A DNA stretch of 7,525 nt, from positions 1 through 7,525 of the forward strand of contig WQTQ01000100.1 of NCBI GenBank assembly GCA_009786175.1. Reading direction: 5' to 3'. Of this stretch, positions 1 to 6,019 are shown piece after piece. The position numbers and the translations under genes were made by a program. The notes beneath the pieces are model-generated. The model did not search any database, was not told the DNA's origin, and saw only the letters and a list, made by a program, of their open reading frames with translations. Source of the stretch: Bacillota bacterium (lineage in GTDB: Bacteria; Bacillota_A; Clostridia; Lachnospirales; WQUN01). The first letter of the stretch is position 1; each line of letters opens with the position of its first letter.

Positions 1-11
1 ACTACACCCGC
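1..11 (-). tRNA. 5' end of a probable tRNA-Gly (partial, cut by window edge)
   Basis: On the minus strand the last 11 bases read GCGGGTGTAGT. This fits a 7-nt acceptor strand (GCGGGTG), the conserved T8-A9 style dinucleotide and the beginning of a D stem. The sequence matches the start of Firmicutes tRNA-Gly genes as I remember them. It begins 17 nt after the 3' end of tRNA-Phe and on the same strand, which is a normal spacing inside a tRNA cluster. The anticodon lies outside the window, so the identity is an inference from the acceptor sequence and the common Phe-Gly order. Confidence 0.5.
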
Positions 12-28
12 GCTTATAAAGATAAATA

Positions 29-101
<73 letters not shown>

Positions 102-135
102 CCGTTTCATGTCGCATACGGGTGACGCAAGTGAG

Positions 136-165
136 AGTATAGACCATTTTATAGGGTTATGTCAA
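136..165 (-). promoter_or_regulatory. Promoter of the tRNA-Phe cluster
   Basis: Reading the minus strand, a perfect -35 TTGACA (165-160) is followed after 18 nt by TATACT (141-136), one base from the -10 consensus. The predicted start is near 129, about 28 nt before the mature 5' end of tRNA-Phe. The DNA upstream of the -35 is very A/T rich, as in strong stable-RNA promoters with UP elements. Confidence 0.85.
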
Positions 166-226
166 TAGTAAATTTTAAAAATACGCGGATATGGAAAATT
201 TTTTGCGAATTTATTACGATGATACG

Positions 227-261
227 GGGCTGTTGAATGCCCAAACTTGACGAGACAGCCC
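227..261. repeat. 7-bp inverted repeat next to the long uvrA-distal hairpin
   Basis: GGGCTGT (227-233) is the exact reverse complement of ACAGCCC (255-261), separated by 21 nt. It directly abuts the longer dyad at 263-317. In uvrA read-through RNA the two would form neighbouring stem-loops. The stem is short and the loop long, so it may be chance. Confidence 0.4.
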
Positions 262-262
262 A

Positions 263-317
263 ACTTTTGCGATAACTTTGATACAATACGCAAGCGTATT
301 AAAGTTATCGCAAAAGT
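263..317. repeat. Long hairpin (22-bp dyad, 11-nt loop) downstream of uvrA
   Basis: Positions 263-284 and 296-317 are reverse complements at 21 of 22 positions. The outer 17 bp (263-279 with 301-317) are perfect, and the single mismatch is a G opposite T that would be a wobble in RNA on the plus strand. The loop side can refold: AATACGC (285-291) pairs with GCGTATT (294-300). It lies 65 bp beyond the uvrA stop. It has no run of T on either side, so it is not a canonical intrinsic terminator. It could protect or end the uvrA transcript, or be a remnant of a small palindromic repeat element. Confidence 0.85.
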
Positions 318-381
318 GTCCCTGCATAAGTTAGATAAACGCAGTTTATTCCTCTTGTCATGTCTGATAATTTTAGCATTT

Positions 382-3228
382 CTACAACACATTTTTCAAA
401 AATTGTCCCGTAAATGATTTTTTGCATTTTATAATTTCTTCCGGGGTGCCGCAGATAAGAATTTCGCCGCCGGCGTCACCGCCTTCCGGGCCAAGGTCTA
501 TCACATAGTCGGAAACTTTTATTACGTCAAGATTGTGTTCAATTACAACCACCGTATTGCCGCCTTCGGTTAGCTGCTGCAAAATGCCGATTAGTTTGTG
601 AACATCTGCGGCGTGCAGGCCGGTGGTAGGCTCGTCCAATACATAAAGGGTGCGGCCCGTTGCCCGGCGGGAAAGTTCTGTGGCAAGTTTAACCCTTTGA
701 GCTTCGCCGCCGGAAAGGGTGGTTGACGACTGCCCCAGCCTGACGTAACCCAGGCCAACGTCGTTTAAGGTTTGCAATTTTTCTTTTAGGCGCGGCAAGT
801 TTTCGAAAAAAGTAAGGGCGTCTTCCACGGTCATGTCCAGCACGTCGGCAATAGATTTTCCCTTGTACTTTACTTCCAGTGTTTCGCGGTTGTAACGCTT
901 GCCGCCGCACACTTCACAAGGTACATACACGTCGGGTAAAAAGTGCATTTCTATTTTTAGAATACCGTCACCGGCACAGGCTTCGCAGCGGCCGCCCCGC
1001 ACGTTAAAGCTAAAACGCCCTTTTTGATACCCGCGGATTTTTGCTTCCGGTACCTGTGTAAAAACGTCCCGCACCAAGTCAAAAAGCCCTGTGTATGTGG
1101 CAGGGTTGGAGCGGGGAGTACGCCCGATAGGGCTTTGGTCGATATTGATTATTTTATCCAAATGTTCCAGGCCGGTTAGGTCTTTGTGGCTGCCGGGTTT
1201 AACACGGGCGCGGTTTAGGTCCCTGGACAGCCGTTTGTACAAAATTTCGTTTACCAGCGAACTTTTGCCGCTGCCGCTAACCCCGGTTACGCATGTGAAA
1301 ACCCCAAGCGGGAAACTTACCGAAATATCTTTGAGATTATTTTCTGCCGCGCCTATTATGTGCAGCATACGATCTTGTATAATTTTCCGCCGATTTTTTG
1401 GTGTTTCTATTATTGCTTTTCCGCTTAGATATTGGCCTGTAATAGACGCTTCGCAATTTACTATATCTTTTACATCCCCGGCAAAAACCACTTCGCCGCC
1501 GTTACTGCCCGCCCGTGGGCCAATGTCTACGATATAGTCCGACGCCCACATTGTATCCGAGTCATGTTCAACTACGATTAGCGTATTGCCGATGTCTGTT
1601 AAGTGACGCAAGGTTTTTAGCAGGCGGTCGTTATCCCGTTGGTGCAGCCCGATACTTGGCTCATCCAAAATGTAAACAACGCCCACCAGGCCCGAGCCGA
1701 TTTGCGTAGCCAAGCGAATCCGCTGGGCTTCCCCGCCGGAAAGTGAACCTGTAGAGCGGGCCAGTGTTAAATAATCCAGCCCAACATCCATAAGAAAGCC
1801 TGTCCGCGCGTGGATTTCTTTTAATATTGCCCCGGCGATAATCATTTGTGTAGGGGTAAGCTCTAATTGCTTGAAAAAGCTTTGTATCGCGCCAATTGTC
1901 ATTTCCGTAACAGTGGAAATGGATTTATCCCCCACCGTTACTGCTAAAATTTCCGGCTTTAGCCTTTGTCCTTTACAGGCGGGGCAGGTAATGCTTGTCA
2001 TAAGGTGTTCGTAGTCCTGCTTACTTGTAGCAGATGATGTTTCCCTGTATCTGCGCCACAGGTTGTTTGCAATTCCTTCAAATACGTAGGGATATTTTCT
2101 GGAACGCCCGTCTTGACCCACATATTCAATCATAAGCTTTTTGTCCGAGCCGTTCATTAGTATGTCCGCAATATTTTTGGGTAAATCTTGATAAGGCGCG
2201 TCCAGGTTGAAGCCATGTTCCGCGCTTAATGCTTCAAAAATGGCATGAACCATGCTGTTTTCAGATTTTATGGCATTCCAGCCGGAGGCGGTAATCGCGC
2301 CCTCATTAAGGGAAAGCTGTGGGTTGGGTACAATAAGTTCCGGGTCGAAAATCAGTTTCATGCCAAGGCCGGAACAGTCCGGACAGGCCCCGGACGGGTT
2401 ATTGAAAGAGAACATCCGCGGCTCTACTTCCGACAGACTTACTCCGCAGTCTGCACATGAAAAATGCTGGCTGAAAGGGATGTCTTCCGCTTGCCCGTTT
2501 TGGTCGGCATTTATAACAACCAGGCCCCCGGTTAGTACCATTGCGGACTCAATAGATTCGGAAAGCCGCTTTTGTATGCCGTCCCGCACCACAAGGCGGT
2601 CGATTACAATTTCGATAGTGTGCCGCTTGTTTTTATCGAGTTCAATTGTTTCCCCAAGGTCGTAAACTATGCCGTTTACCCGAGCGCGGACGTAGCCGTT
2701 TTTGCGGGCATCATCCAGCAATTTTGTATGCTCGCCCTTGCGCCCACGTACAACAGGTGCAAGAATTTGCAGGCGCGTGCTTTCCGGCAGTTCTAAAATT
2801 TGGTCAACAATTTGGTCTATGGTTTGCTTTTCCACCACTTTGCCGCATTTTGGGCAGTGGGGTATACCCACACGGGCATAAAGCAGGCGTAAATAGTCAT
2901 AAATTTCCGTTACGGTACCCACGGTAGAACGTGGGTTTTGGTTGGTAGTTTTTTGGTCGATGGAAATGGCGGGGCTTAGGCCCTCGATAAAGTCCACGTC
3001 CGGTTTTTCCATTTGCCCTAAAAATTGCCGCGCGTATGCGGAAAGAGACTCTACGTACCGCCGTTGGCCTTCCGCGTAAATTGTATCAAATGCCAATGAT
3101 GTTTTGCCGCTGCCACTAACCCCTGTGAACACTACCATTTTGTCCCGTGGGATTGTTAGGTCTACATTTTTGAGATTATTATTTCTCGCACCTTTTATAG
3201 TTATTTTGCTTGCTCCCGGTTGTATCAT
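382..3228 (-). CDS. uvrA: UvrA, excinuclease ABC subunit A (DNA-damage recognition ATPase)
   Basis: The protein is 948 aa, the normal full length for UvrA. It acts in the cytoplasm as a dimer that loads UvrB onto damaged DNA in nucleotide excision repair. Two ABC ATPase modules are complete: Walker [10 protein letters not shown] at 36-44, signature LSGGEAQR at 496-503 and Walker B LDEPSIGL at 521-528 for the split first module; then a second Walker A (649-657), signature (838-845) and LDEPTTGL (864-871). Six CxxC pairs form the expected zinc modules: C125/C128, C258/C261, C282/C285, C415/C418, C748/C751 and C771/C774. The start is the ATG of MIQPGAS, because AAAGGAA sits 6 nt upstream. The longer open frame up to 3300 runs through the promoter. 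uvrB and uvrC are not adjacent. The upstream tandem repeat may place it under damage control. Confidence 0.98.
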   Translation of the reverse strand: MIQPGASKITIKGARNNNLKNVDLTIPRDKMVVFTGVSGSGKTSLAFDTIYAEGQRRYVESLSAYARQFLGQMEKPDVDFIEGLSPAISIDQKTTNQNPRSTVGTVTEIYDYLRLLYARVGIPHCPKCGKVVEKQTIDQIVDQILELPESTRLQILAPVVRGRKGEHTKLLDDARKNGYVRARVNGIVYDLGETIELDKNKRHTIEIVIDRLVVRDGIQKRLSESIESAMVLTGGLVVINADQNGQAEDIPFSQHFSCADCGVSLSEVEPRMFSFNNPSGACPDCSGLGMKLIFDPELIVPNPQLSLNEGAITASGWNAIKSENSMVHAIFEALSAEHGFNLDAPYQDLPKNIADILMNGSDKKLMIEYVGQDGRSRKYPYVFEGIANNLWRRYRETSSATSKQDYEHLMTSITCPACKGQRLKPEILAVTVGDKSISTVTEMTIGAIQSFFKQLELTPTQMIIAGAILKEIHARTGFLMDVGLDYLTLARSTGSLSGGEAQRIRLATQIGSGLVGVVYILDEPSIGLHQRDNDRLLKTLRHLTDIGNTLIVVEHDSDTMWASDYIVDIGPRAGSNGGEVVFAGDVKDIVNCEASITGQYLSGKAIIETPKNRRKIIQDRMLHIIGAAENNLKDISVSFPLGVFTCVTGVSGSGKSSLVNEILYKRLSRDLNRARVKPGSHKDLTGLEHLDKIINIDQSPIGRTPRSNPATYTGLFDLVRDVFTQVPEAKIRGYQKGRFSFNVRGGRCEACAGDGILKIEMHFLPDVYVPCEVCGGKRYNRETLEVKYKGKSIADVLDMTVEDALTFFENLPRLKEKLQTLNDVGLGYVRLGQSSTTLSGGEAQRVKLATELSRRATGRTLYVLDEPTTGLHAADVHKLIGILQQLTEGGNTVVVIEHNLDVIKVSDYVIDLGPEGGDAGGEILICGTPEEIIKCKKSFTGQFLKNVL

Positions 3229-3234
3229 GTGAAG

Positions 3235-3241
3235 TTCCTTT
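3235..3241 (-). promoter_or_regulatory. uvrA ribosome binding site (decides the start)
   Basis: On the minus strand AAAGGAA lies 6 nt before the ATG at 3228. This favours that ATG over the in-frame upstream start near 3300, which would be translated from inside the promoter. Confidence 0.85.
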
Positions 3242-3243
3242 CG

Positions 3244-3265
3244 TGTTTGTTCGATGTTTGTTCGA
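3244..3265 (-). promoter_or_regulatory. 11-bp tandem repeat at the uvrA transcription start; possible LexA-type operator
   Basis: The 11-mer TGTTTGTTCGA (plus strand) occurs twice head to tail at 3244-3254 and 3255-3265, one helical turn apart. This creates GTTC (3249-3252), 7 nt, GTTC (3260-3263). GTTC-N7-GTTC is the form described for the alphaproteobacterial LexA box. It also gives two CGAAC half-sites on the minus strand, the half-site of the Gram-positive LexA (Cheo) box, but as direct repeats and not as the usual palindrome. It sits between the -10 element and the ribosome binding site, where a bound repressor would block uvrA. The regulator's identity is inference. Confidence 0.55.
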
Positions 3266-3271
3266 TTTCCT

Positions 3272-3300
3272 ATTATACCCCTATAAATGGAATAATGCAA
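3272..3300 (-). promoter_or_regulatory. uvrA promoter
   Basis: On the minus strand TTGCAT (3300-3295) is followed after 17 nt by a perfect TATAAT (3277-3272). The predicted transcription start is around 3265, at the edge of the 11-bp tandem repeat, giving a leader of about 37 nt before the uvrA ATG. Confidence 0.8.
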
Positions 3301-3359
3301 TCGTATAGTTGATAAATTTTATGTGTTTTTCAAAATTGGTGTGGTGATATATTTCAAGT

Positions 3360-3376
3360 GGTGACTCACAGTCACC
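3360..3376. repeat. Perfect 7-bp inverted repeat with 3-nt loop
   Basis: GGTGACT (3360-3366) and AGTCACC (3370-3376) are exact reverse complements around CAC. It lies between the divergent uvrA and tRNA-Arg promoters, upstream of both -35 elements. A 17-bp dyad of this shape could be a protein-binding site. No T run follows, so it is not a terminator. Confidence 0.55.
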
Positions 3377-3382
3377 GGATGA

Positions 3383-3406
3383 GTTGGTTAATCACGCAGA
3401 ACCAAC
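3383..3406. repeat. Second 7-bp inverted repeat in the uvrA/tRNA-Arg intergenic region
   Basis: GTTGGTT (3383-3389) pairs exactly with AACCAAC (3400-3406) across a 10-nt spacer. It ends 11 bp before the tRNA-Arg -35 element. The downstream bases CGGATTTTGATTT are T rich but interrupted, so a weak terminator on the plus strand is possible. No gene on that strand lies upstream to need one. Confidence 0.5.
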
Positions 3407-3417
3407 CGGATTTTGAT

Positions 3418-3446
3418 TTGACATTAGTCTGTTATGCCGCTAAAAT
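3418..3446 (+). promoter_or_regulatory. Promoter of tRNA-Arg
   Basis: A perfect TTGACA (3418-3423) is followed after 17 nt by TAAAAT (3441-3446). The predicted start near 3453 is about 12 nt before the mature 5' end of tRNA-Arg. Confidence 0.85.
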
Positions 3447-3464
3447 ATACCTTGTTGTCACCGT

Positions 3465-3537
3465 GTATCCGTAGCTCAGGGGATAGAGCGTCTGCCTCCG
3501 GAGCAGAAGGCCGTAGGTTCGATTCCTATCGGATACA
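3465..3537 (+). tRNA. tRNA-Arg (anticodon CCG)
   Basis: A complete 73-nt cloverleaf is present. The acceptor strands are GTATCCG and CGGATAC with discriminator A. The D stem is GCTC/GAGC, the anticodon stem TCTGC/GCAGA around CTCCGGA (anticodon CCG, reading CGG), and the T stem GTAGG/CCTAT with loop TTCGATT. CCA is not encoded; TTC follows the discriminator. It is a single-gene unit with its own promoter (3418-3446) and terminator (3544-3577). Confidence 0.97.
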
Positions 3538-3543
3538 TTCAGT

Positions 3544-3577
3544 AAAGCCCCGTAATTACAATCATTGCGGGGCTTTT
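3544..3577 (+). terminator. Intrinsic terminator of tRNA-Arg
   Basis: AAAGCCCCG (3544-3552) pairs perfectly with CGGGGCTTT (3568-3576) around a 15-nt loop. The stem runs into TTTT and a T-rich tail. It begins 7 nt after the tRNA-Arg 3' end. Confidence 0.9.
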
Positions 3578-3633
3578 AGATTTACTTCAATTTATGTTAT
3601 TTTACTTTATTTTGTGTAGTCAAATGCGTGGTC

Positions 3634-3656
3634 AAAAAAAGACGCTTAAAGCGTCT
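3634..3656 (-). terminator. Intrinsic terminator of the small XRE-like unit
   Basis: On the minus strand AGACGCT (3656-3650) and AGCGTCT (3646-3640) form a perfect 7-bp stem with loop TTA, followed by a run of seven T (3640-3634). The stop codon of the degenerate XRE-like frame (3648-3646) falls in this hairpin, so the terminator belongs to that unit. Confidence 0.85.
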
Positions 3657-3775
3657 CGTGTTCTTTCTTTACTCTACATAATTCGTCCAGCGTCACGCCC
3701 AGCGCAGCACACCGGATATCTCTACCAATTTTGATAACGAAAGCTTTTCTCGCTTCTAAGGTTTTTAAGATTCAT
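3646..3775 (-). pseudogene. Degenerate XRE-type helix-turn-helix regulator (frameshifted, internally deleted)
   Basis: An ATG at 3775 with a good ribosome binding site (GGGAGG, 6 nt spacing) starts MNLKNLRSEKSF and then stops after 17 codons. In the +1 frame, the last part before a TAA at 3646 reads IRCAALGVTLDELCRVKKEH. In XRE/Cro-C1 family proteins, an N-terminus of the type xLKxLRxEK and a helix-5 motif ALGVTLDEL normally flank about 40 residues holding the DNA-recognition helix. Here that core is missing and the frame has shifted, as expected from an internal deletion. The promoter, operator-like dyad and terminator around it are intact. Alternatively, only the 17-aa peptide or the RNA itself is functional. 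The family assignment rests on two short motifs. Confidence 0.5.
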
Positions 3776-3805
3776 TACTAACCTCCCACGCTTCTGAAAA
3801 ATCAT

Positions 3806-3850
3806 TAAACTGAAATAACGAAACCATTATAACATAATTATTTCAGTTTA
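3806..3850. promoter_or_regulatory. 13-bp inverted repeat around the -10 element; probable operator
   Basis: Positions 3806-3818 (TAAACTGAAATAA) and 3838-3850 are perfect reverse complements with a 19-nt spacer. The spacer contains the extended -10 promoter of the XRE-like unit. A third copy of the core TGAAATAA lies at 3862-3869. Inverted repeats straddling their own promoter are typical autoregulatory sites of XRE-family repressors, but the binding protein is inferred. Confidence 0.65.
3826..3834 (-). promoter_or_regulatory. Extended -10 promoter of the XRE-like unit
   Basis: The minus strand reads TGTTATAAT, a perfect TG-N-TATAAT extended -10. No good -35 is visible 16-19 nt upstream, which is tolerated in extended -10 promoters. 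The predicted start is near 3819, giving a transcript of roughly 185 nt to the terminator. Confidence 0.65.
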
Positions 3851-3890
3851 GCCCCATAAGTTGAAATAAAACATGTGTGGAGGCTGCACA

Positions 3891-3919
3891 TTGTCAACCA
3901 CCGCGATTAAATTTATAGT
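3891..3919 (+). promoter_or_regulatory. Candidate promoter P1 of the moxR operon
   Basis: TTGTCA (3891-3896) and TATAGT (3914-3919), each one base from consensus, are separated by exactly 17 nt. The predicted start near 3926 gives a leader of about 110 nt carrying the hairpins at 3975-4012. TTGTCAA (3891-3897) and TTGACAA (3920-3926) form an inverted repeat that brackets this promoter and could be an operator. Confidence 0.65.
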
Positions 3920-3948
3920 TTGACAATTCCTTACAAATTGGTCAAAAT
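3920..3948 (+). promoter_or_regulatory. Candidate promoter P2 of the moxR operon
   Basis: A perfect -35 TTGACA (3920-3925) lies 17 nt before CAAAAT (3943-3948), which matches four of six -10 positions. It is weaker on the -10 side than P1 and starts right where P1 ends, so it may be an alternative or overlapping promoter. Confidence 0.4.
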
Positions 3949-3974
3949 GGTTGGAAATAAAGAAGCAATGGGTA

Positions 3975-4012
3975 CCACCCCCTGATATCAGGGGGTGGCG
4001 AGACAGCCTCGC
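3975..4012 (+). promoter_or_regulatory. Perfect 24-bp palindrome plus adjoining hairpin in the moxR leader
   Basis: Positions 3975-3998 are a perfect palindrome. As RNA it gives a 10-bp GC-rich stem (CCACCCCCTG with CAGGGGGTGG) capped by ATAT. It shares its last base with a second hairpin, GCGAG (3998-4002) with CTCGC (4008-4012) around ACAGC. Both lie between the promoters and the moxR ribosome binding site. No T run directly follows either stem; TTTTT occurs only at 4023-4027, so simple termination is not clear. It may be an mRNA-stabilising or regulatory leader, or an end-type hairpin left by a mobile element. Confidence 0.8.
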
Positions 4013-4034
4013 ATTAGAAAGGTTTTTACTTATC

Positions 4035-4970
4035 ATGGACATTCAAAAATTTGAAAACTACCGCAAAAATATTGTAGGAAACTGCTCTAAAGTAATTGTT
4101 GGGCAAGAAGATGTGCTACGCCTGGTGGTAGTTTCTTTTATATGCGGTGGGCACGTACTTTTGGAAGATGTGCCGGGCACGGGTAAGACTATGCTTTTAA
4201 AGTCATTTTCAAAAACTGTGGGCGGCGGGTTCAGCCGTATTCAATTTACCCCGGATTTGCTGCCGTCAGACCTTACGGGCATTAATTTTTACAACCAAAA
4301 GCTTGGTGAGTTTGAGTTTAGGCGCGGGCCATTGTTTGCAAACATTATTTTGGCAGATGAAATTAACAGGGCTACCCCGCGTACCCAGTCCAGCCTGCTT
4401 GAAGCAATGGAAGAGCGGCAAATTACCGTTGATGGCGTAACGTATGTGCTGGAAAAGCCTTTTATGGTAATGGCGACCCAAAACCCACTGGAGTCTTACG
4501 GCACTTTTCCTTTGCCGGAAGCTCAAATCGACCGCTTTTTTATGCGGCTTTCTTTGGGGCGGTTGGCGCGGAATGAAGAAATAGAGGTTATTGCGCGGCC
4601 ATCTACGGAAGATATTTTGCACGGCTTAACCCGGGCCGTAACAGCAGAGGAAACTGAATACGTACAAAGCAATTATCACAATGTAACCGTATCGGATGAA
4701 GTTACCGGATACATTATGGATATTATTGAAGGTACACGCAGCGAACGCCGACTTACAACAGGCGTATCAACAAGGGGGGCCATTGCCCTTTTCAGGGCCG
4801 CCAAAGCTTGCGCTGCCATTAACGGTAAGAGTTTTGTCACCCCGGAAGACGTTTTGTTTGTTGCCCCCCATGTGCTTGCACACCGCCTTGGCGGCAGCCA
4901 AAGCAGTGTAGACGATAAAGGGATTTTAGCAAATATTTTAAAAGAAATTCCTGTACCCTTAGAGGGTTAA
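4035..4970 (+). CDS. MoxR-family AAA+ ATPase
   Basis: The protein is 311 aa, a usual length for the MoxR family of cytoplasmic AAA+ ATPases. These are thought to act as chaperones or remodelling factors for a partner with a von Willebrand-like domain. Visible motifs are the N-terminal IVGQEDV (21-27), Walker A VPGTGKT (46-52), Walker B ILADEINRA (105-113), sensor 1 ATQNP (147-151), PEAQIDRF (161-168) with the arginine-finger region, and GVSTRGA (243-249) in the sensor 2 region. The ATG at 4035 puts IVGQ about 20 residues from the start, as in the family. An in-frame TTG at 3951 would force translation through the palindrome and adds nothing conserved. The ribosome binding site is AAAGG (4018-4022) with a long 12-nt spacing, so initiation may be weak. 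The stop is 4 nt before the DUF58 gene, which indicates an operon. Confidence 0.95.
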   Translation: MDIQKFENYRKNIVGNCSKVIVGQEDVLRLVVVSFICGGHVLLEDVPGTGKTMLLKSFSKTVGGGFSRIQFTPDLLPSDLTGINFYNQKLGEFEFRRGPLFANIILADEINRATPRTQSSLLEAMEERQITVDGVTYVLEKPFMVMATQNPLESYGTFPLPEAQIDRFFMRLSLGRLARNEEIEVIARPSTEDILHGLTRAVTAEETEYVQSNYHNVTVSDEVTGYIMDIIEGTRSERRLTTGVSTRGAIALFRAAKACAAINGKSFVTPEDVLFVAPHVLAHRLGGSQSSVDDKGILANILKEIPVPLEG

Positions 4971-4974
4971 GGCC

Positions 4975-6018
4975 ATGGCTGTACCGATACTTTTTTTGCT
5001 GGTATTTATAGCCATAGTTTACTTTTTACAAACATGGTCTATTAACAATGCGCTAAAAGGTGTGGAATATAAGCGGGAGGTATCAAAAGTTTTAAACGCC
5101 CCTGGGGAGCCGTTTACCCTTATAACTACCATTACCAACACAAGCTTTAGACTTATCCCGTTTGTTTCTGTACAGGAAAATTTAACAAGTGAAATATCTC
5201 ATAAATTTACGGTGTATCTCAAGCCAAGGTCTATACTTGTGCGCAGTGTGGAAGCTTCTTTGCCTGCGCGGGGGCGGTACTTTTTTTCCAAGGCAAATAT
5301 ATATGGCGGCGATTTTTTGGGCATAAACGAACGCCGCGAAGAGTTTCGTACCAGGTGCGAAATTGTTGTTTACCCGCAGGAAGCCCGGGGAAATTATCTT
5401 GACCGGGTAACAGGCAGCTTTTTGGGTGATATTTCCGTTTCGCGGTTTATTGTGCCGGACCCTACCCTTGTAATAGGGTTTGACGTGTATACGGGCCGCG
5501 AGCCTATGAAATCCATTTCATGGCCGCAAACCCTGCGCGCCGGTCAGATGATGGTAAAAAAATACGACTACACAACAGAAGTGTCTGCAACAGTGGTGCT
5601 TAGTTTAGATTATTTGTCGGACAGTGGTTTTAAGCTGCCGGACGGGGCCCCGGAGTTAATTGAAAAATGTCTGTCAATTGCCCGCACAATTTGCGAAACG
5701 TTAAATAAGCGCAACATCAGGTACGACTTTTTTTCTAATATATCGTCTGTGGGGCGGGCCGGTGCTTGGGATTATGTAAATGAAGGCTTGGGTAGCAAGC
5801 ATCTTTCACACATATTGGAAGGCCTTGGGCGTGCCACCCATTACAGAAGCGAGACACTTGACAAACTGGCACTGCGGGTGTCTAAGAGGCAAATGGTAAA
5901 TAAGTCGGTTATTTTTATTGTGCCCAATGACGAAGACAAAGCAATGCAAATTATAAGACAAGCGGGCAAAGAAATTAGATCTGTCACAGTAATAGCCGCA
6001 GACAGGCTTGGGGGTTGA
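4975..6018 (+). CDS. DUF58 (MoxR-associated, vWA-like) protein
   Basis: The protein is 347 aa. An N-terminal hydrophobic segment (about 4-19) probably anchors it in the membrane. A beta-rich middle follows. The DUF58 hallmark is seen at 169-200: FDVYTGREPMKSISWPQTLR then GQMMVKKYDYT. It matches the family pattern of an acidic/arginine turn, an I-x-W motif and a following basic-aromatic strand. A vWA-like strand VVLSLDY (207-213) comes after it. Its metal-site residues look degenerate: LDYLSDS replaces the canonical DxSxS. It follows moxR by 4 nt, with GAGGG/AAGG just upstream of its ATG, and precedes the membrane gene by 1 nt. It is therefore co-expressed with its likely ATPase partner. The biochemical role of this family is not settled. 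Confidence 0.9.
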   Translation: MAVPILFLLVFIAIVYFLQTWSINNALKGVEYKREVSKVLNAPGEPFTLITTITNTSFRLIPFVSVQENLTSEISHKFTVYLKPRSILVRSVEASLPARGRYFFSKANIYGGDFLGINERREEFRTRCEIVVYPQEARGNYLDRVTGSFLGDISVSRFIVPDPTLVIGFDVYTGREPMKSISWPQTLRAGQMMVKKYDYTTEVSATVVLSLDYLSDSGFKLPDGAPELIEKCLSIARTICETLNKRNIRYDFFSNISSVGRAGAWDYVNEGLGSKHLSHILEGLGRATHYRSETLDKLALRVSKRQMVNKSVIFIVPNDEDKAMQIIRQAGKEIRSVTVIAADRLGG

Positions 6019-6019
6019 C

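Noticed and set aside
162..392. Minus-strand open frame of 76 codons downstream of uvrA
   Set aside because: It is made mostly of the hairpin arms, overlaps the uvrA 3' end, has no ribosome binding site and shows no recognisable protein features.
1091..2927. Several plus-strand open frames within uvrA
   Set aside because: They are antisense shadows of a strongly conserved gene, rich in Pro/Arg/Cys, without start signals.
3229..3300. In-frame 24-residue N-terminal extension of uvrA
   Set aside because: It overlaps the -10 and -35 elements and the tandem repeat. The ATG at 3228 has a proper ribosome binding site.
251..4008. Shared 10-mer CGAGACAGCC at 251-260 and 3999-4008, both beside hairpins
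   Set aside because: Tens of 10-base matches are expected by chance within 7.5 kb, and no longer similarity extends on either side.
3951..4034. In-frame N-terminal extension of moxR from a TTG codon at 3951
   Set aside because: It would be translated through the 24-bp palindrome, has no suitable ribosome binding site, and places the conserved IVGQ motif too far from the start. The ATG at 4035 fits the family.
3465..4035. tRNA-Arg as an integration site for an element carrying the XRE remnant
   Set aside because: I found no direct repeat of the tRNA 3' end downstream within the window and no integrase gene, so there is no support for an att site.
3848..4042. Minus-strand 64-codon open frame across the moxR leader
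   Set aside because: It runs antisense through the promoters and palindrome and has no ribosome binding site or family resemblance.
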